34,967 nt of DNA from CAZMRF01 sp964568735 (GTDB lineage: Bacteria > Acidobacteriota > Polarisedimenticolia > JACPZX01), in the NCBI GenBank assembly GCA_964568735.1, contig CAZMRF010000056.1, positions 1-34,967 on the forward strand. Direction: 5' to 3'. The translations under genes and the position numbers were made by a program. Each line of letters starts with the position of its first letter. Positions within the stretch are counted from its first letter, which is position 1. Of this stretch, positions 15,024-22,744 are shown one piece after another. The notes under the pieces were generated by a model. It was not told the DNA's origin and made no database searches. It worked only from the letters and a program-made list of their open reading frames with translations.

Positions 15024-15773
15024 ATGGGTTTCGTGACCTCGGTTACCGGGAGCCGGCTCTGGCGGTCGATCGTCCGCCACGGCATCGCCCCGACCAACCG
15101 GAACCGCGTGATGCTGGTGATGGAGAATCTCTTCCTCCACCTCCACTCCGTGAAGGTCCGCCGCCGGAACCTCGAGGTCTCGAGCCACTACTACCTCGGG
15201 GCGATCTCACTCGTCCTGTTCGCCGTGCTGACGGTGACGGGGCTGTACCTGATGCTCTACTACCACCCGTCTGTCCCCCAGGCCTACGACGACATGAAGG
15301 AGATCCAGTTCGCCGTCAGCAACGGCGTTTTCCTCAGGAACATGCACCGCTGGGCCGCTCACGCGATGGTCCTCCTCGTTTTCCTTCACATGCTCCGCGT
15401 CTTCTACCACAAGGCGTATCTGCCGCCGAGAGAATTCAATTGGGTTGTCGGCGTGGTCCTCCTCCTGATGACCCTCCTCCTCAGCTACACCGGATACCTC
15501 CTACCGTGGGATCAGCTCGCCTTCTGGGGCGTCTCGGTGGGAACGAACATGGTGCAGGCGATGCCAATTTTCGGCTCGACCTTCCGGTTCCTCCTGCTCG
15601 GGGGAAACGTCGTCGGAGAGAACGCTCTGCTGCGCTTCTACGTCCTGCACTGCGTCCTGCTGCCGCTCTCGCTCGCACTCGGCGTCGGCATCCATCTGTG
15701 GCGCGTGAGGAAGGATGGCGGCGTCCGCGGCTCACAGGGAACGAGCCGCCCCGAATCGGGGAAGAGCGCATGA
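15024..15773 (+). CDS. Cytochrome b (b6-type, N-terminal half)
   Basis: A 249-residue membrane protein with four transmembrane helices (ISLVLFAVLTVTGLYLMLYY; AHAMVLLVFLHMLRVF; NWVVGVVLLLMTLLLSYTGYLLPW; FYVLHCVLLPLSLALGVGIHLW). The haem b histidine pairs are visible: two in HRWAAHAMVLLVFLHM (helix B) and two in LHCVLLPLSLALGVGIHLWRVRKDGG (helix D), with 14 residues between the helix D histidines as in b6. The motif SYTGYLLPWDQLAFWGVSVGT is the conserved Qo-side loop. It follows the Rieske gene by 10 nt and overlaps the second half by ATGA (15770-15773). The split into two genes is as in b6f and many menaquinol complexes. Confidence 0.95.
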   Translation: MGFVTSVTGSRLWRSIVRHGIAPTNRNRVMLVMENLFLHLHSVKVRRRNLEVSSHYYLGAISLVLFAVLTVTGLYLMLYYHPSVPQAYDDMKEIQFAVSNGVFLRNMHRWAAHAMVLLVFLHMLRVFYHKAYLPPREFNWVVGVVLLLMTLLLSYTGYLLPWDQLAFWGVSVGTNMVQAMPIFGSTFRFLLLGGNVVGENALLRFYVLHCVLLPLSLALGVGIHLWRVRKDGGVRGSQGTSRPESGKSA

Positions 15774-16468
15774 GCCCGTTTGAGCTCGAGAAGACGAGCG
15801 ATGCGAAGGCGGTGCCGAAGCGCATCGCGCTGATAAGGCGGGAAGCGCCGGCCCGGATCCTGGCGGATCGCGAGGAAACGTGGATGACGGCCCCCCACCT
15901 CCTCGTCAGGGAGATCATCCTCTTCCAGCTCTGCATCATCCTCCTCGCGATCGCATCGCTGATCTTCGACGCGCCGCTGGAGGGGATCGCCGATCCCTCC
16001 CATACCCCCAACCCGGCGAAGGCTCCTTGGTACTTCCTCGGACTTCAAGAGCTCTTGCACTACTTTCCGCCCGTCGTTGCCGGGATCCTCCTGCCGGCGC
16101 TGGCGTTGACAGGCATCGTCGTGATCCCCTACGTCCGGATCAACCTGGAGGTCGTCGGCTTCTACGAGCGCCCGTGGAAGCGGAATCTCGCCATTCTCGG
16201 CACGCTCGTCGCCTTCACCAGCGCCCTCCTTGTCATCTATCGCGTGTGGCCCGTTCTCATCCCGACGCTCGCCATCTTCCTCGCGATGAGCCTGCCCGCC
16301 CTCCCCTTCTGTCCCGCGGGAATCAAGAGCCGGCTGTCGCGCGTTCCCCTCGCCGACTGGATCATGAACTGGTTCGTTGCGGTGGTCGTGACGCTGACCG
16401 TGATCGGAACGCTCTTCAGGGGCCCCGGCTGGTTGTGGGTCTGGCCCTGGCGCGAAGGGATCTTCTGA
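15770..16468 (+). CDS. Cytochrome b C-terminal half (subunit IV-like)
   Basis: A 232-residue membrane protein corresponding to subunit IV of b6f, with an extra helix: after a ~45-residue cytoplasmic N-terminus come helices around EIILFQLCIILLAIASLIF, PPVVAGILLPALALTGIVVI, RNLAILGTLVAFTSALLVIY and WIMNWFVAVVVTLTVIGTLF. The Qo-site motif PEWY of bc1/b6f is replaced by APWY in NPAKAPWYFLGLQELL, so the usual Qo glutamate is absent, as in a known branch of menaquinol Rieske/b complexes. The gene overlaps the b6 gene by ATGA and its stop overlaps the start of the octahaem gene (16466-16470). Confidence 0.92.
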   Translation: MSPFELEKTSDAKAVPKRIALIRREAPARILADREETWMTAPHLLVREIILFQLCIILLAIASLIFDAPLEGIADPSHTPNPAKAPWYFLGLQELLHYFPPVVAGILLPALALTGIVVIPYVRINLEVVGFYERPWKRNLAILGTLVAFTSALLVIYRVWPVLIPTLAIFLAMSLPALPFCPAGIKSRLSRVPLADWIMNWFVAVVVTLTVIGTLFRGPGWLWVWPWREGIF

Positions 16469-18504
16469 TGGCCGGACATCGGGACGGGAGATCCGATCCC
16501 CTCTGGCTCGCTTTCGCCCTTTCGAGCGTCGCCTTCGTCGCCGTCCTCGCGATCTCCCCGGTGAAGGACTACTACCGCGAATACCGGGGGTACCAGAACG
16601 CCTACAGGACGCAGCTCCTCGCCGGCGCCGGCAGCGCGCAGGAGCTGAGGCAGGCTCAGGCGCAGACGGTCGGCATCCACCAGATCTGGATCCCCGAGTT
16701 CAATCGGCGCGTCGATCGCTGCGTCACCTGCCACCTCGGCGTCGAGAACCCGAAGATGCTGGAAGCGAAGGAGCCTTACCGGTTCCACCCCCCGACACCG
16801 CACACACCCGGCGACTTTCAGCGATTCGGCTGCGTGAGCTGCCACATGGGCCAGGGGCGGGCGACGAGCCTCGCCGAGGCGCACGGCGACGTGCCGGACT
16901 GGGACTCGCCTCTCCTTCCGCAGCGCTACACCGAGGCTTCGTGCGGCCGGTGCCACGCCGGAGAGACGGTTCCCGAGGCGTCGCTTCTCTCCGAGGGCCG
17001 CGCCCTGATGAGCCGCGCCGGCTGCTTCGGCTGCCACAAGATGCGCGGGCACGAGAGCTGGAAAAGCGAGGCGCCGGATTTGAGCGGGCTCAGCCAGAAG
17101 ACCTCCGCCTCGTGGCTCGCTGCATGGCTGAAGTCGCCGAGGAGCCTGCGCGAGAAGACGTGGATGCCCGACTTCCACCTCAGCGAGGCCGAGGTCGAGG
17201 CTCTAGCGGCGTTCCTCTGGGTTCAGCCGGCGGCGCAATCGCAGAAGATCGACGCCGAGGAGAACCAGCCGACGGGAGACGCCGACCGAGGAAAGACGCT
17301 CTTCGCCGAGTCGCGGTGCGTTTCCTGTCACACGATCGAAGGGCGTGGGAACGGAACAGCTCCGGAGCTGTCGGGGGTCGGCTCGAAGGTCAACCGGCGC
17401 TGGCTGATCACCTTCCTCGGCGATCCGCAGTCTCTCCAGCCGGGCACGAGGATGCCGCGCTACGACTTCACCCGCCAGGACCTGCTCGATCTGAGCCGGT
17501 ACATCATGGACGAGTTCACCGACAACTCGGCCCCGGCGCCGGGGCCGTCCCTGAGGCCCGCGCAAAAGACGATCCTCGGGGGGGAGGAGATGTACAAGAA
17601 GTACGGCTGCGCCGGGTGCCATCGCATATCGGGACGCAACGACGCCGCTCAGTCGGGACCCGATCTCTCCGGCATCGGCGACAAGCCGGCCGCGCTCCTC
17701 GACTTCGGCGGCCGCGCGGATCTCCCGCGACGCCTGCCTGAATTCCTGGCCGCGAAGGTCACTCAGCCACGTTCGTTTCGGGAAGGCTTGAAGATGCCCG
17801 ACTTCAACTTCACTCCGGAGCAGGTCGAAGCCGTCGTTACCGCTCTTCTCTCGTCCGGGCGCGATCCCGTGCCTCAATCCTATCGCGTGGCGGCGGCTGA
17901 TCCCCATTACACGCCCCCGGGCCGATTCGGCGAGATGGTGGACGGCTACCGCTGCCTCTCCTGCCATGAGATCCAGGGGGTCGGGGGCGACATATCGAAC
18001 GCGCCTTTGACGACCGAAGGAAGCCGCGTGAAGCGCGAGTGGCTGATCAACTACCTGCTCCTTCCGAGCACCATCCGCCCCATCCTCACCGACAGGATGA
18101 TCCCGCTCCGGATGGAGAGAGAGGAAGCCGTCTTCCTCGCCGACTTCATCCAGAACGTCTACGTGGACAACGAGACCCCCGAAGAGATCTTCCCCGGCGG
18201 GCCGGCGGCGGTGCAGACCGAGCGCGGGCGAACGCTCTTCTTCGAGCGGTACGGCTGCCGTAGCTGCCACATGATCGATGGCAAGGGGGGGTACTACGGC
18301 CCGCTTCTCGACGGGGCCGGCGCGCGTTTGAAGTCCGGCTGGGTCTTTCGCTGGCTCAAGGGCCCGCAGCGATGGCGTGCGGACGTGCGCTGCCCCGACT
18401 TCGGCCTGAGTGAGGACGACGCGCGCGATCTCGCAGCCTTCGTCGTCTCGATACCTGCTCCGGCGGCGGCCGGCGCCGCAACCGTTTCGAGGAGGACGCG
18501 ATGA
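16468..18504 (+). CDS. Membrane-anchored octahaem c-type cytochrome
   Basis: A 678-residue protein with one N-terminal transmembrane helix (~11-30, LWLAFALSSVAFVAVLAIS) and eight CXXCH sites: CVTCH (from Cys85), CVSCH, CGRCH, CFGCH, CVSCH, CAGCH, CLSCH and CRSCH (from Cys597). The first three lie close together, like a small multihaem domain. The last five each head a cytochrome-c-like repeat of ~110 residues ending in a Met ligand motif (WMPDFHL, RMPRYDF, KMPDFNF, RMIPLRM), except that the last repeat reads RCPDFGL, with Cys642 where Met is expected. It replaces the usual cytochrome c1/f as electron acceptor of the Rieske/b complex. It overlaps both neighbours by a few bases. Confidence 0.92.
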   Translation: MAGHRDGRSDPLWLAFALSSVAFVAVLAISPVKDYYREYRGYQNAYRTQLLAGAGSAQELRQAQAQTVGIHQIWIPEFNRRVDRCVTCHLGVENPKMLEAKEPYRFHPPTPHTPGDFQRFGCVSCHMGQGRATSLAEAHGDVPDWDSPLLPQRYTEASCGRCHAGETVPEASLLSEGRALMSRAGCFGCHKMRGHESWKSEAPDLSGLSQKTSASWLAAWLKSPRSLREKTWMPDFHLSEAEVEALAAFLWVQPAAQSQKIDAEENQPTGDADRGKTLFAESRCVSCHTIEGRGNGTAPELSGVGSKVNRRWLITFLGDPQSLQPGTRMPRYDFTRQDLLDLSRYIMDEFTDNSAPAPGPSLRPAQKTILGGEEMYKKYGCAGCHRISGRNDAAQSGPDLSGIGDKPAALLDFGGRADLPRRLPEFLAAKVTQPRSFREGLKMPDFNFTPEQVEAVVTALLSSGRDPVPQSYRVAAADPHYTPPGRFGEMVDGYRCLSCHEIQGVGGDISNAPLTTEGSRVKREWLINYLLLPSTIRPILTDRMIPLRMEREEAVFLADFIQNVYVDNETPEEIFPGGPAAVQTERGRTLFFERYGCRSCHMIDGKGGYYGPLLDGAGARLKSGWVFRWLKGPQRWRADVRCPDFGLSEDDARDLAAFVVSIPAPAAAGAATVSRRTR

Positions 18505-18977
18505 AACGCTTCGTGGCGGCTCTCCTTCTCGGAGCTCCCGCCTTTTTCCCGGCTTGCGGAGGTGGCGGCGCCGCGGGGAGAGCTTCCGCGAGCGGAAGGG
18601 TCAATGGCTCCTTGGAAACCGGCGCTTCCGCTGAGGCCGGCGTCACGGACGCCGCATGGAAGATGCCCGTCCCCGATCAGGACTACAACGCGCGGGAGGG
18701 GCGGGCGCTGTTTCAACACTACTGCGCCACCTGTCACGGCAATGAGGGTCACGGCGACGGCCTCAACGCCTTCAACCTCGATCCGAAGCCCCGCGATCTG
18801 GCCGACGCCGCCTTCCAGGAGAAGCGCACCGACGAGGACCTCGCGGCCGTCATCCGCTCCGGCGGCGGCGTGGCCGGCCTCTCGACGGGAATGCCGCCGT
18901 GGGGGCGCACCCTCGGCGAGCGGAAGATCAGGAACATCGTCCTCTCCATCCGGACCCTGAAGCCTGAGGCACCCTAG
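18501..18977 (+). CDS. Monohaem cytochrome c lipoprotein
   Basis: A 158-residue protein with a lipoprotein signal peptide (lipobox FPAC, Cys19, followed by a Gly/Ala/Ser-rich tether to ~50) and a class I cytochrome c domain: CATCH haem site in ALFQHYCATCHGNEGHGDG and distal Met in STGMPPWG. The sequence NLDPKPRDLADAAF is common in periplasmic SHxxC/CytC_CBB3-like monohaem proteins. It is the last gene of the module (ATGA overlap with the octahaem gene, 18501-18504) and probably collects electrons from it. Its stop codon shares the tetranucleotide CTAG (18974-18977) with the stop of the convergent YCII gene. Confidence 0.92.
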   Translation: MKRFVAALLLGAPAFFPACGGGGAAGRASASGRVNGSLETGASAEAGVTDAAWKMPVPDQDYNAREGRALFQHYCATCHGNEGHGDGLNAFNLDPKPRDLADAAFQEKRTDEDLAAVIRSGGGVAGLSTGMPPWGRTLGERKIRNIVLSIRTLKPEAP

Positions 18978-19408
18978 TTCGGCCGGACGATCGTGATCCC
19001 CTCGGCCGAGTACCAGGGATGGAACTTCACGACGAGGCGGCCGGCCTTCACCATCGGATCCACAGCGACCATCGCTTCCGCCTGGGCCACCATCGCCTCC
19101 GGGCTCTCGCCGTCCAGCTTGAAGACGAAGAGGCCCCGGAGATCCCCGTCATCCATGAAGGGGCCGGCCAGGATGAGCTTGCCGGTCTCCGCCATCTTCG
19201 TGATGTTGGCCAGATGGCCTACCTGGAGCCTGTTGACCTCTTCGCTGGGCTCCGGAGTCCACGTCGGGCCCCGATAGAGGAAGCCCACGACGTAGGTCGT
19301 CATCTCGTAGCCCCCCTCACCGCGCTTTTCCTCGGCGATGGCAATCCCGGCAGCCGTCACGAGGAGGGCGAGCACGAACGTCAATCCGATCTTACCTGTC
19401 TTGCTCAT
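18974..19408 (-). CDS. Exported YCII-domain protein
   Basis: A 144-residue protein with a signal peptide (MSKTGKIGLTFVLALLVTAAG, cleavage near IAIAEE) followed by a YCII/YciI ferredoxin-like domain: VVGFLYRGPTWT, VGHLANITKMAETGKLILAGPFMDDGDLRG, then AQAEAMVAVDPMVKAGRL. The conserved His (GHLAN) and Asp pair (MDDGD) of YciI proteins are present. YciI-like proteins are small and mostly uncharacterised; some are peroxidase- or dehalogenase-like. The export signal is less usual, as most are cytoplasmic. ATG 19408 has GGGAGG upstream; an in-frame start at 19456 would place the signal peptide internally. It is convergent with the cytochrome lipoprotein gene. Confidence 0.85.
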   Translation of the reverse strand: MSKTGKIGLTFVLALLVTAAGIAIAEEKRGEGGYEMTTYVVGFLYRGPTWTPEPSEEVNRLQVGHLANITKMAETGKLILAGPFMDDGDLRGLFVFKLDGESPEAMVAQAEAMVAVDPMVKAGRLVVKFHPWYSAEGITIVRPN

Positions 19409-19469
19409 CAGCACAAGCCTCCCGTTCTGGATGGATGAGGGGCTACAGATACGCATTGCGTGCCAGCGA

Positions 19470-19584
19470 GGGGCTGCGAGCGCGTACGAGCGAAGCGCTG
19501 GCTTGATCGCACATCAGGCCCCGTTGCGGCTATGCGCGAACAGAGTCCCGCCTTGCGGGAGACCAGGGAGCGGCTCGCAGCCCC
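19470..19584. repeat. Structured intergenic element (12-bp closing stem with inner hairpins)
   Basis: A perfect 12-bp inverted repeat, GGGGCTGCGAGC (19470-19481) and GCTCGCAGCCCC (19573-19584), encloses 91 nt holding further hairpins: GGCTTGAT/ATCAGGCC (19500-19507 with 19513-19520, one G-T wobble, loop of 5), a GTTGCG stem with one bulge near 19523-19541, and TCCCGC/GCGGGA (19546-19551 with 19555-19560, loop of 3). The whole folds as a closed multi-branch structure on either strand. It lies between two minus-strand genes. It could be a structured RNA, a palindromic repeat of the genome, or a processing/termination site. No attC core or CRISPR-like repetition is seen. Confidence 0.5.
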
Positions 19585-19612
19585 GAGAGTCGTCGCGCCG
19601 AACGCAGGCGGC

Positions 19613-20401
19613 TCACGGGCCCTCAGCCTCGAGGCTGCCGAACCAGACCTTTGCATCGTAGATGAACCGGACCCGCCCCGCGGAGACGTGAGTCTTCCAG
19701 AGCCACTCCAGATCGAGGATCATCGGCTCGAAGCCGGGGCCGCCCTCCTCGGGAACGTAGGAGGACGAGAGGAGCCTGCCGCGCAGGCCGGCGAAGTCGA
19801 GATCCTGGTGGTGGCGCACCACGGCCGTCTCGCAGCCCCGGGCGCCGAAGAAGCGCCCCAGCACCTCCGGCGAAGGGTCCCGGCGGCGGACCTCGGCGTA
19901 GTCGGTCCCGTGCCGTTTCAAGAGCGCTTCGTAGTCGTCCAAGAAGTCCGAGGCCCCGGCCGGGCGCTCGTTCCAGACGAGAACGACGCGGCCACCGGGC
20001 TTCAGGATCCGGGCGAACTCCCTGCGGGTCGCGTCGGGCTCGAACCAGTGGAAGGCCTGCCCGGCGGTCACGAGATCCACGCTCGCGGCCGGCAGGCCCG
20101 TGGCCTCTGCCCGCCCTTCCAGGCTGCGAAAGGCGGGCCAGCCCGCGAGTGCTCTTTCCCCCGCCGCGCGCATCTCCGCGTTGGGCTCGACGCCGAAGAC
20201 AGCGTGTCCCCGGCGCAGGAAGAGCTCGGCGAGCTTGCCCGTCCCCGAGCCGATGTCCGCGACGACGTCTCCGGATCTCAGGATCGAGCGCGCGAGGAGG
20301 AGATCGATCATCTCCTCGGGGTACGAGGGGCGGAAGCGGGTGTAGTTGTCCACTCTGCTCGAGAAGCGCTGGGTCGGATCCTGCATCGCCGTTCCTCTCA
20401 T
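19613..20401 (-). CDS. SAM-dependent methyltransferase (class I)
   Basis: A 262-residue class I methyltransferase. Motif I reads VVADIGSGTGKLAELFL, followed by the acidic strand VFGVEPNAEMR and motif IV region VDLVTAGQAFHWFEPD, and then LKPGGRVVLVWNE. The HWFEPD signature and the N-terminal FSSRVDNYTRFRPSYP are typical of the Methyltransf_11 family of small-molecule methyltransferases related to yeast trans-aconitate methyltransferase/CRG1. The acceptor is unknown. The start at 20401 (MRGTAMQDPT) has AAAGGAG nine nt upstream; ATG 20386 (MQDPTQRF) is an alternative. It transcribes toward the structured element. Confidence 0.9.
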   Translation of the reverse strand: MRGTAMQDPTQRFSSRVDNYTRFRPSYPEEMIDLLLARSILRSGDVVADIGSGTGKLAELFLRRGHAVFGVEPNAEMRAAGERALAGWPAFRSLEGRAEATGLPAASVDLVTAGQAFHWFEPDATRREFARILKPGGRVVLVWNERPAGASDFLDDYEALLKRHGTDYAEVRRRDPSPEVLGRFFGARGCETAVVRHHQDLDFAGLRGRLLSSSYVPEEGGPGFEPMILDLEWLWKTHVSAGRVRFIYDAKVWFGSLEAEGP

Positions 20402-20551
20402 CGCGAACCTCTCCTTTGCCCGAAGCCCCTCCCCCCTTGATTCGATAGTGTAGACGGCCGCAGGGCAGACGGCAGCGAGTCGGATGCCCACGACCCCCGT
20501 CCTGCCTCCCCGGATCCCCGCCAGGATCCATCCCGACGATCCCGATGAGGC

Positions 20552-21916
20552 TCACCTTCCAAGCGGACTCGATCCGATCCCCGGCCAGATCCTCGCGATA
20601 CCGAAGCCCGCACGGATCGCGATCCACCCGGCTGTCACGACCCAGACGAGCGTGAGCGATCCGGAACCGCCCGCCTCGAGCGCGGCCAGCCCCGCGGCGC
20701 CGCAGCCCGTGGCCACGAACATCACGTTGCGCAGGTAGCGGTAGTCGCTCGTGCCCCAGTGTATGCCGTCGGTGGCGAAGGAGAGTGCGGTGAGCGGCTG
20801 CATGGCCGCGGAGGCGAGCCACGCGGAGCCGAACAGATCGTGCGCGGCCGCAGGGACGAGCGCTGCGGCGGCGAGGCGCGTCATCGCCGCCATGCCGGCC
20901 GCCAGCGCGAGGCCCGTCCCCAAGCTCCACAGGCAGGCCAGCCGCGCGACCCGCCGCGCTTCGGATCGCATCCCCGCTCCGAGGAAGTACCCCACGAGGG
21001 ACTGGGCCGCGGCCGCCCAGGCGTCGAGCACGAGCGCCGCCAGGAGCCAGACCTGCCGGATTGCCTGGTGCGCGGCGCCCGCCTCGGCCCCGATCCGAGT
21101 GGCGGCGCGCGTGCTCAGGAGGAGAAAGGTCGTGAGGAGTCCCGTGCGCAGGAAGAGGTCGCGCCCCACGACCAGGAGAACCCTCGCGTCGCGCGCCCGG
21201 AGGCGGGAGGGCAGACCCAGGCGCTTCCGGACGGCGGCGATCGCCCACAGCGCCCCCGTCCAGTGGCTTGCGACCGTAGCCCAGGCCGCCCCGGCGATCC
21301 CCAATGCGGGGATGGGACCGGCGCCGAAGACGAGAATCGCGTCGAGGACGACATTGAGAAGGTTCAGCCCGACCGCGACACGCAGCGGCGTCTTCATGTC
21401 CTGGATGCCCCGAAGCGCGCCGAAGGCCCCCGAGAGGATCAGCACCGCGGGCATCCCGAAGAGGCGGATGCGGAGGTAGAGCATCGCTCCCTCCTGCACC
21501 TCGCCCGCGGCGCCCATCAGCGACGTGACGGTCCTCGCCGCCGGCATCCCCACTGCGAGGAGGCCCAGCCCCGCGGCGATGCCCAGCACGATCGCCAGCC
21601 CGCTCACCTCTCGCGCCGTCTCACCCTCTCCCGCTCCCGTGGCCCGGGCCACCTCCGTCTGCGTCCCGACGCCGAGGAAGTTGAAGACCCAGGCAATGCT
21701 GGAGAGGAGCACCGTGCCCACGCCGAGGGCGGCGAGCGGCCCGGGGCCGAGCCGGGCGACGAAGGCCGTATCCACGAGCCCGGTGAGGGGCTCCGCGATG
21801 AGGGAGACGAGGACGGGGATCGACAGCGAGATGAAGGTCGCGTGCGGCCGCGAGAGGAAGGGATGGCTCGACGCAGGTCGCAGGGTCGGCCCGCCGTGCT
21901 CGGGGTCTCGCGTCAA
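20552..21916 (-). CDS. MATE-family multidrug/efflux transporter (DinF-like)
   Basis: A 454-residue inner-membrane protein with about twelve hydrophobic helices in two halves, as in MATE antiporters, which export cationic drugs or metabolites using Na+ or H+. Family features are FISLSIPVLVSLIAEPLTGLVDTAFVARLG in helix 1, GVGTVLLSSIAWVFNFLGVGTQTEVARA in helix 2 and FGALRGIQDMKTPL in the middle. The Asp in LVDTAFV corresponds to a conserved ion-coupling region of DinF-type members. The start is TTG at 21916 with GAGG close upstream. It is preceded by the GFA-like gene on the same strand. Confidence 0.9.
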   Translation of the reverse strand: MTRDPEHGGPTLRPASSHPFLSRPHATFISLSIPVLVSLIAEPLTGLVDTAFVARLGPGPLAALGVGTVLLSSIAWVFNFLGVGTQTEVARATGAGEGETAREVSGLAIVLGIAAGLGLLAVGMPAARTVTSLMGAAGEVQEGAMLYLRIRLFGMPAVLILSGAFGALRGIQDMKTPLRVAVGLNLLNVVLDAILVFGAGPIPALGIAGAAWATVASHWTGALWAIAAVRKRLGLPSRLRARDARVLLVVGRDLFLRTGLLTTFLLLSTRAATRIGAEAGAAHQAIRQVWLLAALVLDAWAAAAQSLVGYFLGAGMRSEARRVARLACLWSLGTGLALAAGMAAMTRLAAAALVPAAAHDLFGSAWLASAAMQPLTALSFATDGIHWGTSDYRYLRNVMFVATGCGAAGLAALEAGGSGSLTLVWVVTAGWIAIRAGFGIARIWPGIGSSPLGR

Positions 21917-21944
21917 TGCCTCACGTCCGGTGAGATCCCGTCCA

Positions 21945-22358
21945 TCACTTGTCGGGACGTGCCCCCGGATGCTGCGGCAGATCGTCCGTGATCTCCTCCC
22001 AGGGGGCTTTCGAGGCCACGAAGGTGTGCTCCTGGGGGCGGATGCCGGGGTCGCCGTCGAGGGCCCCGAAGCGGATGGAGACCTCGGGCCCCTCGGGCCA
22101 CGTCCCGCCGAAGAGGCTGGAGCCGCAGCGCACGCAGAAGGCCTTCACGGCTCCCCCTTCGGGGCGCCAGCTCCTGATCAGCTCCGCCCCCTGGAGCAGC
22201 CGGAACTGCTCCTGCCGCACTCGCCCCTGCGTGCTGGCGGCGGCGCCTGAGTGCTTGCGGCAGCGGGAGCAGTGGCAGTGGCCCGCCCGCGAGAAGGGCA
22301 GCGTCACCTCGAAGCGGACGCCTCCGCAGAGGCAGCTTCCTCCGATCACGCCGGCCAT
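21945..22358 (-). CDS. GFA-family (glutathione-dependent formaldehyde-activating-like) zinc protein
   Basis: A 137-residue protein of the GFA/CENP-V fold. Zinc-binding cysteines appear in the usual three groups: GSCLCGGVRFEV at the N-terminus, CHCSRCRKHSG in the centre and FCVRCGSSLFGG further on. Members bind structural and catalytic zinc; the formaldehyde-glutathione function of the founding protein has been questioned, so no reaction is assigned. ATG 22358 has GAGGAG about 5 nt upstream. The stretch SIRFGALDGDPGIRPQEHTFV is the typical substrate-side loop. It lies 35 nt downstream of the DUF1330 gene. Confidence 0.9.
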   Translation of the reverse strand: MAGVIGGSCLCGGVRFEVTLPFSRAGHCHCSRCRKHSGAAASTQGRVRQEQFRLLQGAELIRSWRPEGGAVKAFCVRCGSSLFGGTWPEGPEVSIRFGALDGDPGIRPQEHTFVASKAPWEEITDDLPQHPGARPDK

Positions 22359-22393
22359 GCCGCTCCTCGACGCATGGGTTGATGCCTTCTCCC

Positions 22394-22696
22394 CTACGCC
22401 GCGGGGGGCTCGTAGCCTTCCACGATGATCATCCGCGTGGAGGCGGAGCGCCTGCGGATGGCCTTCGGCCCTTCGTAGTCGTGCGAGGCCCACCAGGCCT
22501 TCGCCTTCGCCATGCTCTCGAAGCGAAGCACGACGATGCGCGAGGGACGCCAATCGCCCTCGAGCGTCTCCGTGGCTCCGCCGCGGATGACGAAGCTGCC
22601 GCCGTGGGCCACGACGGACTTCTCAGCGGTGCGGCGGTATTCTTCGTAGGCGGCGGGATCGGTCACGACGATCTCCGCAATCACATAGGCTGCCAT
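22394..22696 (-). CDS. DUF1330 family protein
   Basis: A 100-residue ferredoxin-like (dimeric alpha/beta-barrel) protein. The layout AYVIAEIVVTDPAAYEEYRR, VAHGGSFVIRGG, EGDWRPSRIVVLRFESMAKAKAWWAS, YEGPKAIRRRSA and MIIVEGY is the textbook DUF1330 pattern. Function is unknown; the fold is shared with small monooxygenases and YciI proteins. It is full length and lies between the HCCA-isomerase-like gene and the GFA gene. Confidence 0.92.
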   Translation of the reverse strand: MAAYVIAEIVVTDPAAYEEYRRTAEKSVVAHGGSFVIRGGATETLEGDWRPSRIVVLRFESMAKAKAWWASHDYEGPKAIRRRSASTRMIIVEGYEPPAA

Positions 22697-22744
22697 CTTG
22701 GGGGCCCTGCCCTTCCTCGCTTCTCTTCCGGGACGGGCCGGAGT

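Noticed and set aside
19470..19584. The palindromic element as an integron attC site or a tRNA
   Set aside because: No GTTRRRY/RYYYAAC core sites at the ends, no integrase gene, and no anticodon/T-loop consensus.
19623..21248. A 541-codon minus-strand frame covering the methyltransferase and part of the MATE gene
   Set aside because: Arg/Gly/Pro-rich shadow frame in another phase of two clear genes; no recognisable domain.
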